Shown: positions 44,155 through 55,866, counted from the first letter of the stretch. The stretch: 64,000 nucleotides of DNA from Amphibalanus amphitrite (GCF_019059575.1 NW_024881598.1:310001-374000); one strand, 5' to 3'. Numbers and translations are program-made. The notes: generated by a model not told the origin, from the sequence alone.

Positions 44155-45746
44155 CAGGGTGTCCAGAAAAAAGATACTACGAAAATTAAGTCGCATTCAT
44201 TAACCCGCGCGGGGCTGGGGTCTCCAGCCGAACGCGCGGGGCTGGGGGGGGGGGTAAATTTTACCCCCCCCCCCTGTTATCTCCCGAACTAATGGTCCGA
44301 TTTGGAAAATTCAAACGCCAATCGAAAGATCTCATCACGAACAACTAAAAACATGTACTTAATTTTAAGTTTGAGGTCAAGGTCAAGGTCAGGTCAAGGG
44401 TACAAATTGCAAGTTCCTACAGTATCGGCCTTGCACCGTAGTTGCCGAAGAATGGAGTCATGGACTGAGACTGATCGCCCAAAACGTGTTCTTAGGCTAC
44501 CAAGACAATATTCGTTGCATACAAAATCATTCAGAGGTCAAGGTCAAGGTCAGGTCAGGTCAGGTCACCAAAAACAAAATATAGAAAAGGGCATGTGCGA
44601 CACATGTTTTATGGGTCATTTTACTCATAGAATTCAATAGGCACACTCAATAAGTGATATGGACCACCTCTGGATGAATTTCAGGTCGAGGTCAGGTCAA
44701 GGTCAGGTCAAGTGAGGTCAAATTTTGAAGTTGGTTGTTAAGGCCTAAAAAGGTGTCTATCTGATGCAGTTTTTCACGGCGAATCGAATGGTGCTATTTT
44801 TGTTTCCGTACGAGGTCTAGAACTTCCAAAAAAGTCATTTTTCAAAATTTTTGTGTGTCGTGACGTCATACAATTTTGAATAACTCCCACATTTTTGAAC
44901 CGATTCTTCTAAAACTTGGTATGTAGGTGCACATAGACCACTTCTCTGACATATATTCCGGTTTTTTCGATACACTCAAAATTTTGGATTTTATAGCTAT
45001 TTTCCCAAAAAAGTCAGTTTTTTGAAAAAATTTGGGCCAAAATCCAAAATTTTCAAAAAACCGAGATAGCCATTTGATAGACAAAGTAGAATTACGTATA
45101 TCCTTTTTTGTTACGTCTTGATTACTTTAAAAATGAAGATGTTAGCGGCGTTTGAACTTTTGCCGTTTTTGAGGCGAAAATTGCGAACATGACGTCACTA
45201 AAACGTCAATTTCTCAAAAATTTTCCGACGGATTTCGCTCAAATTTTCAGGGAACGTGTCAAATTGATGTAAGAAAAGGTACTGAAAGTTTGGCGGCGCT
45301 GCGCGCCGCCGTTTTTGAGATATTGCAAAAATTCGCGAGGGGGGGTAATATTTACCCCCCCCCCCAGCCCCGCGCGGGTTAACGCACGAGCCGATTTTGT
45401 TTCAACTTCATGTGCTTATAGTGCAAGATTTGGCAAAACTCATGAGCACTGTAATGCGTCGTTGGAAAGTTGTCTGCCTGCCCTCCGAGATGGTCAACAA
45501 TGACCATCAGTGACCTGCAGACTGTGCTAGTGCTGGAGCTGATCCGCCGTAAGGCCGCTCACATTGAGTAGGTATCTGCTTTGAGGAGCTGCCGCGACTA
45601 ACCAAAGAGTTTACATGCCATGTGGCACCTGCTGTCTGTTTTGCCATATTTTTGCGAATACAAGCATGTGCCATTCTAAAATGTAAGGTGTTTATTTTCG
45701 GAATTACAGCAAAAAATAATAGTATCCGTTTTTTCTGGACACCCTG
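44155..45746. mobile_element. mariner-type MITE, split by MITE D
   Basis: CAGGGTGTCCAGAAAAAA start and TTTTTTCTGGACACCCTG end, TA on both sides (44153-44154, 45747-45748). The empty site is preserved in copy 1 at GTAGCTACCTTACTGC (28136-28151). The core without D is about 0.41 kb and non-coding. Termini resemble those of the mariner at 1635. Confidence 0.85.
44200..45382. mobile_element. TTAA-type MITE D, inverted twin of C
   Basis: Near-identical to 28660-29838 in opposite orientation, with the same TAAATTTTA hairpin, the same duplicated GC terminus and the same GGCGGCG palindrome. TTAA at 44200-44203 and 45379-45382. Inserted in the mariner-type MITE. Confidence 0.9.
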
Positions 45747-45839
45747 TACCTTACTGCAGACTGTGGGTACAGTGCATATTTACGAGTAATAAGGCAGGCA
45801 AGTCTGCTTACCCTCTAGCTAGAATCTGGACATGGCGAG

Positions 45840-46764
45840 TTAAACCCCGAGTTGCTGGGGGGGCGTTAAACGCCCCCACTTTTTTTGCCGGGCCATAGCA
45901 TAAAAACGGCGCGCCGCAGGCGCGCCAAATTTTGGGTACCTGTAAGGAATTGATTGAAGTTTATTGTGTCAAAGTTTCAAAAAAATCAGTCGGAAAATTG
46001 TTGATATATCGAGGTTTTAGTGACGTCATGATTTCTGAGTTTTCGACCAAAAACGGCATATGTTCAAAAAATCATATAAAATCACAGAATAGACATACAA
46101 ACATGCCGTAAACGCCATTAGACTGCAAATACCATGAACAATCAAATGGCTATCTTCGATTATTGATTATCGTTTCGCATTTTCCAAAATCTTGAACTGA
46201 ATCTTGGCAATTTCTCGTGACTACTTCACGACCATGATACATGCATTTCTTAATTTGAAATTTTTAAGCCAAACACGTACACATATGATAAAATGAATGT
46301 CACCATCGTGTTCTACGCCCTAAATTACCCATAAAACATGTGTCACAGGCTGCGAATATCAGTTTTTATTTTCGGGGATATGTGCCTGCCCGGTTGACCT
46401 GACCTTGACCCTGACCTATGCTTGACTGACCCCTGCATGGAGCCGACACTCTTGTAGGCCTTTATGGTGGATTGTGCACCGTTTTGACAGAGTTTATGAC
46501 GAGAGGCGCCCATTGCGAAGTCCTGAAGTCCATGCTACTGAAAGCCCGATTTCAGGTGTTTGACCTGACCTTGACCTGACCCGTGACCTCAAAATTCAAT
46601 TTTAAAGTACTCATCTGAAGCGTCTCGTCGCGTTCTTTCGTTTGCCGCCTCGTGCGTTTCGCTGCGCCTATTGGTTCTCGAGTTATCGGCTGGGGGCGTT
46701 TAACGCCCCCCCCCCCCCCCAGCAAACGGTGGGTGGCGAAATACCCCAGCAACTGCCGGGTTAA
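45840..46764. mobile_element. TTAA-type MITE L
   Basis: TTAAACCCCGAGTTGCTGGG start and CAACTGCCGGGTTAA end. Hairpin core GCGTTAAACGC between G and C runs at both ends. The copy-1 sequence GGCGAGTTAATACACA (28228-28243) is the unoccupied target, showing one TTAA became two. Confidence 0.9.
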
Positions 46765-46856
46765 TACACATATACCACCCGCAGAGCAACGCTTAATTCG
46801 CCAGCTTCGGGTGAAATTGTTTTCAGTGCAGTTGGATGCATATTCACCTGAAGTGG

Positions 46857-47988
46857 GTATGTACAGGTCTCGCGGGTTTTAACGGTTGGTTTTGCACCTA
46901 GAAAATTTAGTGTACTTCAGGCTATATCTTCGTCGTTACGAGCGAGCGAGCGCAGCGAGCGAAGTGAGTCTTTTCAATATAACGGAAAAATCTCAATATG
47001 AGCGGCCCGGCCCGGCCCGGCCCGGCCCGGCCTGTAACGCTTTTGAGAGGCTTATATCTCAGCAACCGCTGGACCGATTGGCCTGCGGTCTTTTTTGTTG
47101 GGTAGCCCCATCCCTTCTACCCCGTAATTGACTACTTTTGATACATCTCAGTGACCGTCGTGGCACGTGCCACGTGAAAAGTCAAGGGTGTTCAAGCTGT
47201 TTTGCAAAGGTAGTGATTTTGAGAGGCTCCTATCTCAGCAGCCGCTTGGGCGATTGACTTGCGGTAATTTTTGTAGGGTAGCAGCATCCCTTCTACCCAA
47301 AATAGGATACTCTTGATGCATGTGGGTCACCCCCAGTGCACGTGCAAAATACAACAATAAGAGGTGCCAAATTTGTTCCCATTTCAGTAACTCGGAAATT
47401 ACTGGGGCGATTTTGCTGAAACTTGGCATACAGGTAGGCACCCACCAGGCAATACATTCCCATGTGTTGCAGTTAGGGTGCTACTGCACGTGCGCACGTG
47501 CAGGGGGCGTTTCCAGATCTCGAGAACGGCTGGGCCGATTGCGCTCAAATTTGGTACACGGTTGGGGACCAGTTAGTAGGGTGCCGTGCAAAAGTCATTT
47601 TGGACCCCGTTTGCACGTGCGCACGTGCAGAATGCCGCTTCCAGATCTCAGGAACGGCTGGGCCGATTGCGTTCAAATTTGGCACACCGCTAGCGACCGG
47701 TTAGAAGGGTGCTTTGCGCAAGCCCGTTGGAAGCACCCTCTCGCCCTTCCGCACGTGCAGGGCTCACTATCTCGCTCGCTCGTTCTTCGCCCAAAAGTCT
47801 TAAGCTTACTGGTCTTACATTACTGGTCTTAAGCTTTTAAGTGTTGAAGATGCGATCGACTTGTTGGGTAACAAACCGGCCATGATCGTGTAAAATGGCT
47901 TCATCGTAGATCGATTAGTTTCTGAGATATAACTGGAAATGAAAAAGTGCAAAACCTACCGCTTAATCTCGCGAGACCTGTACATACC
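46857..47988. mobile_element. TIR element hosting repeat R2
   Basis: GGTATGTACAGGTCTCGCG (46856-46874) is repeated inverted as CGCGAGACCTGTACATACC (47970-47988), and the match continues loosely through GGTTTTGCAC. Repeat R2 copy 1 lies inside. Confidence 0.6.
46937..47797. repeat. dispersed repeat R2, copy 1
   Basis: Starts ACGAGCGAGCGAGCGCAGCG and ends with CTCGCTCGCTCGTTCTTCGC. Contains six GGCCC pentamers and two ~125-bp units, each flanked by GCACGTGCGCACGTGC and carrying GGCTGGGCCGATTGCG. Its long open frame (47320-47832) is damaged by a 1-bp difference from copy 2, so it is not coding. Confidence 0.8.
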
Positions 47989-48039
47989 TAGGCATGTACA
48001 GATTCTCTTGTCCTACGGCAGTAAGTAGGTATGGTAGGT

Positions 48040-48430
48040 TGGGGTAGTTTCAAATTTGAGCAGGTGTGGGAATTTGAACATAGTATGAATAACACAACAT
48101 TACGGAAATCCATAAGTGGCACGACAATAAGACCAATGAGGGAAGTTATCGTAACTAAAAGGGCTATCATATGAACGGGGTTTGAAGTTTCAGGGAGTGA
48201 AGATGTTGACGCACACTGTAAAAAAATCTATTTCGCAAGTAAGAACACCCAACACGTCATTGTAAATTCATTGCAGCGTAAGTAAAATCTTGCATTGCTA
48301 GCGCCTAATATGTAGGCACAATGAAGAACTAAGTGTTTTTATTCCAAGAAAGTTGCTTATGAAACCTGTTTTTGAATATGGCAAAATAACTTTCAGCGTG
48401 GGGTAATTTGAACATAGTGTGATACCCCGG
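48040..48430. repeat. TTTCAAATT...GGGG motif sequence, element unclear
   Basis: TTGGGGTAGTTTCAAATTTG and GTGGGGTAATTTGAACATAG recur here and near 53940-53985. This is likely the end of a DNA transposon, but I cannot pair the termini. Confidence 0.3.
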
Positions 48431-48624
48431 ATACAGGGGGCGGAAAAACAACACTCTTAGTTTTTTTGCCAATATCTTCACCAATAACCAGTGAACAAGG
48501 CTACTCAATAAAGCCCAAATATTTGGTTTTTAACAATTTTTACCTCGGTGTAGCCCGAAACGAATACGAATTAATATCTTCACCCCAAAGCAGTAGCAGA
48601 TAAGCGACGCCAGTTTTAGAAAAT

Positions 48625-49907
48625 GGGGAGAAGTCGTATTGCGCCTTGTTCTTAAAGGGACCCTGCCACCTTAAAAAGTTAATGAATTGGCATGAAAGTG
48701 ATGTCGCTCGGTTCGTTCAGAAAGACCAAAAACGAATATCTACCAAATTTCATCGAAATATATTCACCGGTTTTCAAGACATTAGACTTTTACTTTTGCT
48801 TACTTTTTGGGATCTCCGCTGTTCCAAGCGACTTTATTTGAAAGTGCGGAACTTGTTGCGCGCAAAGCAGCATATACCACCGCGAGCTACCAAACGTTTT
48901 AGTAAAAAAAATTAAAATCGTTAGATCTCCGCTGACGTCACAAATTCTAAGGGGGCATTCCAATGCATTAGCCCCATAGAATCCGAAAACTGCAAGTTTG
49001 AAATTCCATATCTCCGAATTAAAGCATTTTTCGATGTTGTGAGTGCCCAAACCGGTATTTGCAGGCCATGGCCACCAATTTGGCTATCTCAACTCAAAAC
49101 TAATGTTAAGGTGGGATGGTCACTTTAAATGCGCCACACCTTCCTCCTGCCCCAATACGATTCGAACGAATACTCGAATGTGTGCATTTACTTCACCACC
49201 AATAACTCGCTCTTCTTCCGGTGCACGGGGGCAGGTGAGGTGTCTCAGCTTTCTCGCAGACCATTTTTTGTGATTTTCTCTATTTTCTTATGCGAAACAG
49301 TCTATTTCGACCTTTGTTAGTGCCATGGTTTACCTATCTTAGAGATAATGATTCGACTAATAATCATTGTTAATTGCTCGTTTAATGGTAGTTTTGAAAG
49401 TTTATCACCACCGTGGCTTCGCTGTCGTCGCCATATTTGAAGCTCATGAAAAATGTGTTCCATTCGTAATTGCGCCCACCCTATTTGCGCCCTATTCTTC
49501 AACCCAGAGAAACAGCATCTGGTGGTTGGGAGACATTTCATTGAACACTTCGATCATTATAGCGCTCACCTTACCATCACCTTAGCCTTCAGAGCATAAA
49601 TGGTTAATGGGCTGACACGTTCAAATAGGCTACTAAGTTAGGTGGCAAACCGTTGTTTTTAATAGGGCGCTTTTACATGAGAGGCATGGGCGCTTTTTGA
49701 TGGGGGAGTCCGTAAATGCGCCCTTTGCAGGCGTGTCGGAAAACTTTTCTCTTGTTAATTTTTCTGGGTGTGATACAAATTGGGAGTTGTTATTTGATTC
49801 CAAAATAGCTGAGGTACAATTTGAGATATCATCAAGCATGACAGCTGGTCAACTTGAGCTGCAATAGGCCGATATCCCTATGGTGGCGCAATACGACTTC
49901 TCTCCCC
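48625..49907. mobile_element. TIR element, 1.28 kb
   Basis: GGGGAGAAGTCGTATTGCGCC (first 20 bp shown by motif) at 48625 returns as GGCGCAATACGACTTCTCTC ending at 49907. The interior has a stretch open in several frames (49043-49320) next to AGGTGAGG, with no recognised domain. Confidence 0.65.
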
Positions 49908-50042
49908 TAATGTCTAATATCTGTCCAATGTCCGACATTGGCGTTGGTTTTCCGTCAAAAATGTTCAAGTCAGCGATTTGTTGAAATATGTCCTAAAATT
50001 ACACAGAAATCAACACTCAAAACTGTCATTTAAAATGCTTAT

Positions 50043-50899
50043 TACGAGCGAGCGAGCGCAGCGAGCGAAGTGACTCTTTTCAATATAACAGAAAAATCTC
50101 AGTATGAGCGGCCCGGCCCGGCCCGGCCCGGCCTGTAACGCTTTTGAGAGGCTTATATCTCAGCAACCGCTGGACCGATTGGCCTGCGGTCTTTTTTGCT
50201 GGGTAGCCCCATCCCTTCTACCCCGTAATTGACTACTTTTGATACATCTCAGTGACCGTCGTGGCACGTGCCACGTGAAAAGTCAAGGGTGTTCAAGCTG
50301 TTTTGCAAAAGTAGTGATTTTGAGAGGCCCATATCTCAGCAGCCGCTTGGGCGATTGTCTTGCGGTAATTTTTGTAGGGTAGCTGCATCCCTTCTACCAA
50401 AGGTCGGATACTCTTGATCTATGTGAGTGGCCCCCACTGCACGTGCAAAATGCAAAAAGAAGAGGTGCCAAATTTGTTCCCATTTCAATAACTCGGTAAT
50501 TACTGGGGCGATTTCGCTGAAACTTGGCATACAGGTAGGCATCCACCAGGCAATGCATTCCCATGTGTTGCGGTTAGGGTGCTACTGCACGTGCGCACGT
50601 GCAGGGGGCGCTTCCAGATCTCGAGAACGGCTGGGCCGATTGCGCTCAAATTTGGTACACGGTTGGGGACCGGTTAGTAGGGTGCCATGCAAAAGTCAGT
50701 TTGGACCCCGTTTGCACGTGCGCACGTGCAGAATGCCGCTTCCAGATCTCAGGAACGGCTGGGCCGATTGCGTTCAAATTTGGCACACCGCTAGCGACCG
50801 GTTAGAAGGGTGCTTTGCACAAGCCCCGTTGGAAGTACCCTCTTGCCCTTCCGCACGTGCAGGGCTCACTATCTCGCTCGCTCGTTCTTCGCCCAAAAG
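50043..50899. repeat. dispersed repeat R2, copy 2
   Basis: Colinear with 46937-47797, with one fewer GGCCC pentamer, a few substitutions and small indels. It keeps the CACGTGC-flanked subunits. Confidence 0.8.
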
Positions 50900-50944
50900 G
50901 CGTTTTACTGGTAATGTAATTTTACCAACCGAGAAATGTTCATT

Positions 50945-52957
50945 AGGGGAGAATGAGGCAAGTTGAGCCGCTTTTTGTTTTTCGTAAGCTATAGTCTAAC
51001 TTAATGATCATTTTTTTCTACGTTTACAGTTTAGACGGACAGAGTGGTCATTTGCGAATGTAATGGTGGCCAGAAATCTTTCATACTGTTTATTTTTGTA
51101 CCGAAAAAAACTACGCCAAAAATCATCTTACACGTTGCTTATCTTACCCCATGGGCGGGGCAAGTTGAAACACGTCGTGGGGAAAGTTGAGCATGGATAG
51201 AAAAAGTGAACCTCTTCTTTTCCCGGGCACGGCGAAGAGTGAGCTCTTGTATTGACTCCATGGCATACAAACTTAAATAAAAGTTTGTTTTCCTCCATCA
51301 AAAAGTGACTGTTTTAAGCCTTCCAATAACTCGTCAAGTTTTCTATCACGGAACAAATGATTTTATCCTTCAGATAATCCGCAAAGCATTTGCAATTTGT
51401 GTAATCAACAAAGAAAAACAATATCCTACCATTTTTATTCAGTAGAAACAAGCGCAGCTCAGTTTGGTTTTCGACAGCCGAGGCAGCCGAGACAAAAATG
51501 GCTTATCCGGCTCATCTTCCCCAGGTGAAAATGGCTCATCTTGCCCCACCCGCGGCCATTTTCGATTAAACCTCGCCCTGGCAGGGGGTGGGGTCGATGC
51601 GACCCCCCCCCCCCTAAGGTTTTCGAAGATAGCGTAAAAACGGCGGCGCGCAGCGCCGTCAAATTTGGCACAGCCTATGGGGCAACTTTTTTACATATGA
51701 CCTGAAACTTTCAGGTTCGGGTAACCTTGGGTCAGGTCACCAGGTCAGAAAAACCGGTACAAGGTCATGGTCAAATTTCAATTTTCTTTATGCACCTGTC
51801 CAACTCACAGTTTTAGACTGATTTCCTTCAAATTTTCAGGATGTGCTAAGTTCACCAAGTTATAGGTATAACATATAGCTCATTTTTTTATGTCACTGAC
51901 CTGAGGTCAGTTAGAGCCTAGAGGTCATTACGTCGTAATGTTAAGCCTATGGAAAAATATTCAATTCGGAAAATACTGGAGCCATCCGCTTCGTTCTATC
52001 ACTTTTGTGCTTTGAAGCCTCAGTACTTAACATTATGTCACTTGGTGCTTCTTTGTTTGGTGTACTTATCCACGGGTCAGGTCAAATGAGGTCATCCGAG
52101 GTCAAATGACGTTTGTGCCAAGAACTTGTCACATAATAAAGATACAAGTTTCAAAATGGTGTCATTCTGTTCCTCTTGAAGAGCCGAGTCGAATGAAATG
52201 CAACATTAAGCATTTCGACCATTCTTAAGACTTAAGTTGTACTTAAGATGTGCTTAACTTTTTAAGTATACTTAAGCATGCAAAAAGTATATCATTCGAC
52301 GCTCCTTGACGTGCTGAGTACACTGGTCCTTTTCTTTTTGCTCTATCTTAATTAAAAACTTTTGACCTTTTTTTAGCGAAATTTTTACATTCCTACCCCT
52401 CCCCCCAAAAAACCCTTAATATTGACCGAGAGCAACCAAATTTGCACAGGGGCGAGAACTCCAGGAGGCCCACCTACCTACCAAATTTGGTGTTTCTAGG
52501 TGCCATGGGAGGCAATCGCGAGAGAGGTCGCATCGACTCCCCCCCCCCCCCTGCCAGGCCGTGTTATGAAAAATGCCCTGCCAGGGCGAGGGTTAATGAC
52601 ACCCGCTAAGAAACATAACCTTGCACCGCAGATAACAACCATCTCATTTTAAAGGCAAAATATGTCTTAGTTATCAGGGGTGATATCACATGTTACCGGG
52701 TGCTGAGCGCAGATAAGCAGCCATCAATCGCAACATCAAAAGCCTGCTTTTATCGGTTGTAGGTAAACATGTTTTTGATGCAGCTCTCTTACCCGCGTCC
52801 CGCGAACGTTGCCATCTCACGTGAAAGACTGCAGCATCGTAAGCGCAAGCGTAAGCGTTAGCGAACGACGTATGGTAGCTCAAGTCAGTTAGCCATAGGA
52901 GCTGAGAAACATGTGGTGGCTAAACTTGCCGGCCTTGGCTCATCTTACCTCACTCTC
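50945..52957. mobile_element. DNA transposon with GGGGAGAATGAGGC ends, hosting MITE B'
   Basis: AGGGGAGAATGAGGCAAGTT at 50945 pairs loosely with the complement of GGCTCATCTTACCTCACTCT ending near 52957; TA flanks both ends. Internal motifs repeat GGGGCAAGTTGA. Without B' about 0.98 kb, no recognised gene. Confidence 0.55.
51566..52596. mobile_element. TTAA-type MITE B', inverted relative of B
   Basis: TTAAACCTCGCCCTGGCAGG start and CCAGGGCGAGGGTTAA end. Hairpin core GTCGATGCGAC. Shares most of B in inverted order, including the GGCGGCGCGCAGCGCCG palindrome. Confidence 0.85.
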
Positions 52958-53044
52958 ACCTATATTGAGAGCTTAACTAAGCCTTCCATTCGCCAATCAA
53001 TGCTATGCACCATTACTTTATAAAATGCTGAAGTGTAGTAAGTA

Positions 53045-53302
53045 GAGATGTCAATCGGATACCAACTTTTTGGTATACCGATACCAAACCGATACCAACT
53101 TGGCATTTGGTATTTCAATCCTAATGTACTTGGTATTTTGTTGGTATTATGAGCCCTCACTTACGTATAAGAAGGCTGAGAAATTGGTAAAAAGTCGGTA
53201 TTTTCCTCATGTTCTGAAGTTGGTTCCGTATCGGTATTTCCTTACGGTTTATGTTGGGATTTGGTTCGGTATCGGTATTCAGATGTTCTGTAACTGACAT
53301 CA
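53045..53302. mobile_element. small MITE rich in GGTATCGG
   Basis: AGAGATGTCAATCGG near 53045 and the complement of GTAACTGACATCACTAC at about 53290-53305 form imperfect inverted ends. The interior repeats GATACCAA and GGTATT. Resembles hAT-type MITEs. Confidence 0.45.
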
Positions 53303-53554
53303 CTACACCATTTTCGAAGCAAGTTAAGACAAATGAAGCCCAATTTAAAACTGTTGATTTCTGAATTAAAACAATCGAAAAGTGGGTTAAAACACGTGAC
53401 ATTCAGCTTAAAACAACTGACACGCGAAATCACGTGTTAGTCGTTTTAAGCTGAATGTCACGTGTTTTAACACACTTTTCGATTGTTTTAATTCAGAAAT
53501 CAACAGTTTTAAATTGGGCTTCATTTGTCTTAACCTGGTTCGAAAATGGTGTAG
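53303..53554. repeat. foldback element with ~120-bp arms
   Basis: CTACACCATTTTCGAAGCAA (53303) through CAACTGACACG pairs with its nearly exact complement ending TTCGAAAATGGTGTAG (53554). The spacer is about 10 nt. Transcription would give a long hairpin RNA. Confidence 0.9.
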
Positions 53555-54044
53555 TAGTAAGACGCAAGTCATTGTCCAATGTTGTCCACTCTGCTACTTT
53601 TGTCCAACCAATTCCGAAATGGACATTGGACAGAATCGGAACTCCGAATGTCCAGGCTCTGATTGGAACAACTATAACAGATGAAGTAAAGTTGGGATAT
53701 TTTTTTTATCGAACGGAAATAATAGACGTTCTGCTAACTGAAGAGAAATTAGGTACTTCGATGCACAGCTAACCGCCGTGCAGCGTGCAATATTGATACT
53801 CTGCAACTGTTATTTTTGTTTTAGTGCTGCTTTTTCAAATGAAGGTTGGGTATGTTTATAATTGTTATGCCTATTTGTTTATGGGTCAAACAACATCGGT
53901 GCTGGCGAGTTATCGTTTGTATGGCAAGTAAAGGCAGTATGTTCAAATTAGTTACCCCACGGTGGGGCAATTTGAACACACCGTGGCTTGGAAGAGAAGT
54001 GAGGCTATGCATTTCATTTTCAAGGTACCTATGCTCAGCTCGTC
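53555..54044. other. no gene; small hairpin
   Basis: Includes TGTTCAAATT...CCCCAC followed by GTGGGGCAATTTGAACA (about 53940-53982), a hairpin sharing the motif seen at 48.4 kb. No gene recognised. Confidence 0.4.
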
Positions 54045-55247
54045 TTAACCCGGCAGGCGGTGGGCCTCCCGGCCACCTTCCGCGCGGTGAGGGGGGGCAT
54101 TTTTTTGCCCCCCCCCCTATCTCCGAAACTACTGGACGGATCCAAAAAATTCAAACGGCGTTCGATAGCCCTGTAAAATTTGTCGACGGGAACTGAATTT
54201 CATTGACCTCGGGGTCACCGATGACGTCACAGGTCAGGTCAAAGATAAAATGTTTCACCGTTCACGGGGCTTCTAGGGAAAGCGCTATAACACCGAGTAA
54301 AACGCATTTTGTCGAAAATCAGCGATAAGGCGTCAGTTGTCTAGTACATATGTTGCTATTAGAGGTCACTGGTCATACCAGGTCAGGTCACAGGTCAGGT
54401 CACCAAAGGTCACCAAGGGTCACCACATGAACTCAACTTTACTAAGGTTGTGCGATGCATGTTTTATGGCCAGTTTTTCATTTCCAACTCAATGGTGTTG
54501 GTTATAAGGCCATCAGGCACGGTTTAGGTCACTTTCTGGTGGAGGTCAGGTCAAGGTCAGGTCAAAAAAGGTCAAATTTCAAAGTTGATATTTTTGCATA
54601 AAATGGGTATTGATTCGATGCAGCTCGTCACGGGGATTCTAATGGTGGTCTTTGCTTTGCGCTACGAGGTCTAGAGTTGCTGAAAATTGAGTTTGAAAAT
54701 TTGACGTCATCAATTTTGAACAGTTTTTTCGCTATAACTTGGCCAAAAAAAGAGGTATTGATCTCAAATTTGGTATGTAGATAGAAGGTGGCAGGGACTA
54801 TCACATATATTCCGGTTTTTTCGAAATTCAAAAAACTTTTTGGATTTTTCGGCTATTATATTCAAAAAATCTATTTTTTTTATTTTTGGGGGTCAAAATC
54901 CAAAAAATTCGAAAAACCGAAATAGCAGTTTTGTAGCCCTTTTGATTTCACACCTTTTATGTCGAAATTTTTTTTCTGTATCTCTAAAGCTGTAGGCCTG
55001 ACAGCTCTTCCCGCGAAACCTTTTTTTTTGGGTCGAAAATGGCAGAAATGACGTCACTCTGACGTCATTAGCGGCCAACCTATCATAGCCTTTGGAAAAA
55101 TTTTTGGTCACCATGTGCGCTAGCTACTCCCGGGAGGGTACTGAAAGTTTGGTGACGATCGGCGCAGCGGTTCTCGAGATATATCTAAAAAACTAAAGTG
55201 GGGGGGGGGCAAAAAAATGCCCCCCCCCCCACCGCCTGGCGGGTTAA
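54045..55247. mobile_element. TTAA-type MITE G
   Basis: TTAACCCGGCAGGCGGTGGG start and ACCGCCTGGCGGGTTAA end. The hairpin is a G run, CATTTTTTTG and a C run on the left, and its complement on the right. AGGTCA motifs are dense near 54380-54420 and 54545-54565. Confidence 0.9.
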
Positions 55248-55716
55248 AATGAGCTTTGCATGGTGAAAACAAGTGACATTTGCGCAACTGAAACAGTTTT
55301 ACTACAGGGTTGAGCTGGAATTTGGTACGACGGAGCCGGAGGCCGAAGACGCAAAATATATTTTAAGTTACCACCCTACACATTTACCTTAGTTTTCGCC
55401 GTGCCGGCGATATATAGGTAGTCTCTTGACAATGCTTGCTTTTCTGAATCGCATCATGTTTTAGATGTTTGGAACATAAATATAGTCATAAATCTGTGTG
55501 CAAAAACAGCATTAACACGCGCCGTGGAAGGGGGAGGCGGATTTCGCCCACCCCTCCTGTTTTTCACCAATAACTCGCGGCGCAAACATAATATGTATGT
55601 GAAATTTTGGCTACCTGTCCAGAATTGAATTTCGGATCTTCTCGTGCAAGAAATAAGAAAATCGGTTCACAAATTGTCTAGTAATAGCGGTGTAAAGTCA
55701 AACATCCTGCCGCCGC

Positions 55717-55768
55717 GGCGGCGCGTAACGGGCGGCGCGGCGGCCGGCGCCAGCCGTTACGCGCCGCC
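55717..55768. repeat. 15-bp GC hairpin
   Basis: GGCGGCGCGTAACGG (55717-55731) and CCGTTACGCGCCGCC (55754-55768) are exact complements around a 22-nt GC-rich loop, inside MITE O. Confidence 0.9.
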
Positions 55769-55866
55769 TGAATTGTAGACTGTGCCGGGGCGTGACGGTT
55801 CCGTCTTTACATCGCGCTCCTTACCGCTGATTATATTAGATTCACGCCAAATTTGGTGAGAAGACT

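Larger units (their letters stand above)
43278..46828. mobile_element. TIR element X, copy 2, with nested insertions
   Basis: Same ends as copy 1, flanked by CA on both sides. Inside are a mariner-type MITE (44155-45746) that itself contains TTAA MITE D, and a separate TTAA MITE L (45840-46764). Without them about 1.03 kb remains, colinear with copy 1. It occupies intron 1 of the phosphatase gene. Confidence 0.85.

Noticed and set aside
48790..49320. Possible host exon ending in AGGTGAGG near 49230
   Set aside because: It lies inside the TIR element 48625-49907, lacks a recognised domain, and the acceptor is not convincing.
47320..50966. 170- and 179-codon frames conserved between two loci
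   Set aside because: They are parts of repeat R2; copies differ by single-base indels that break the frame, and no domain is visible.
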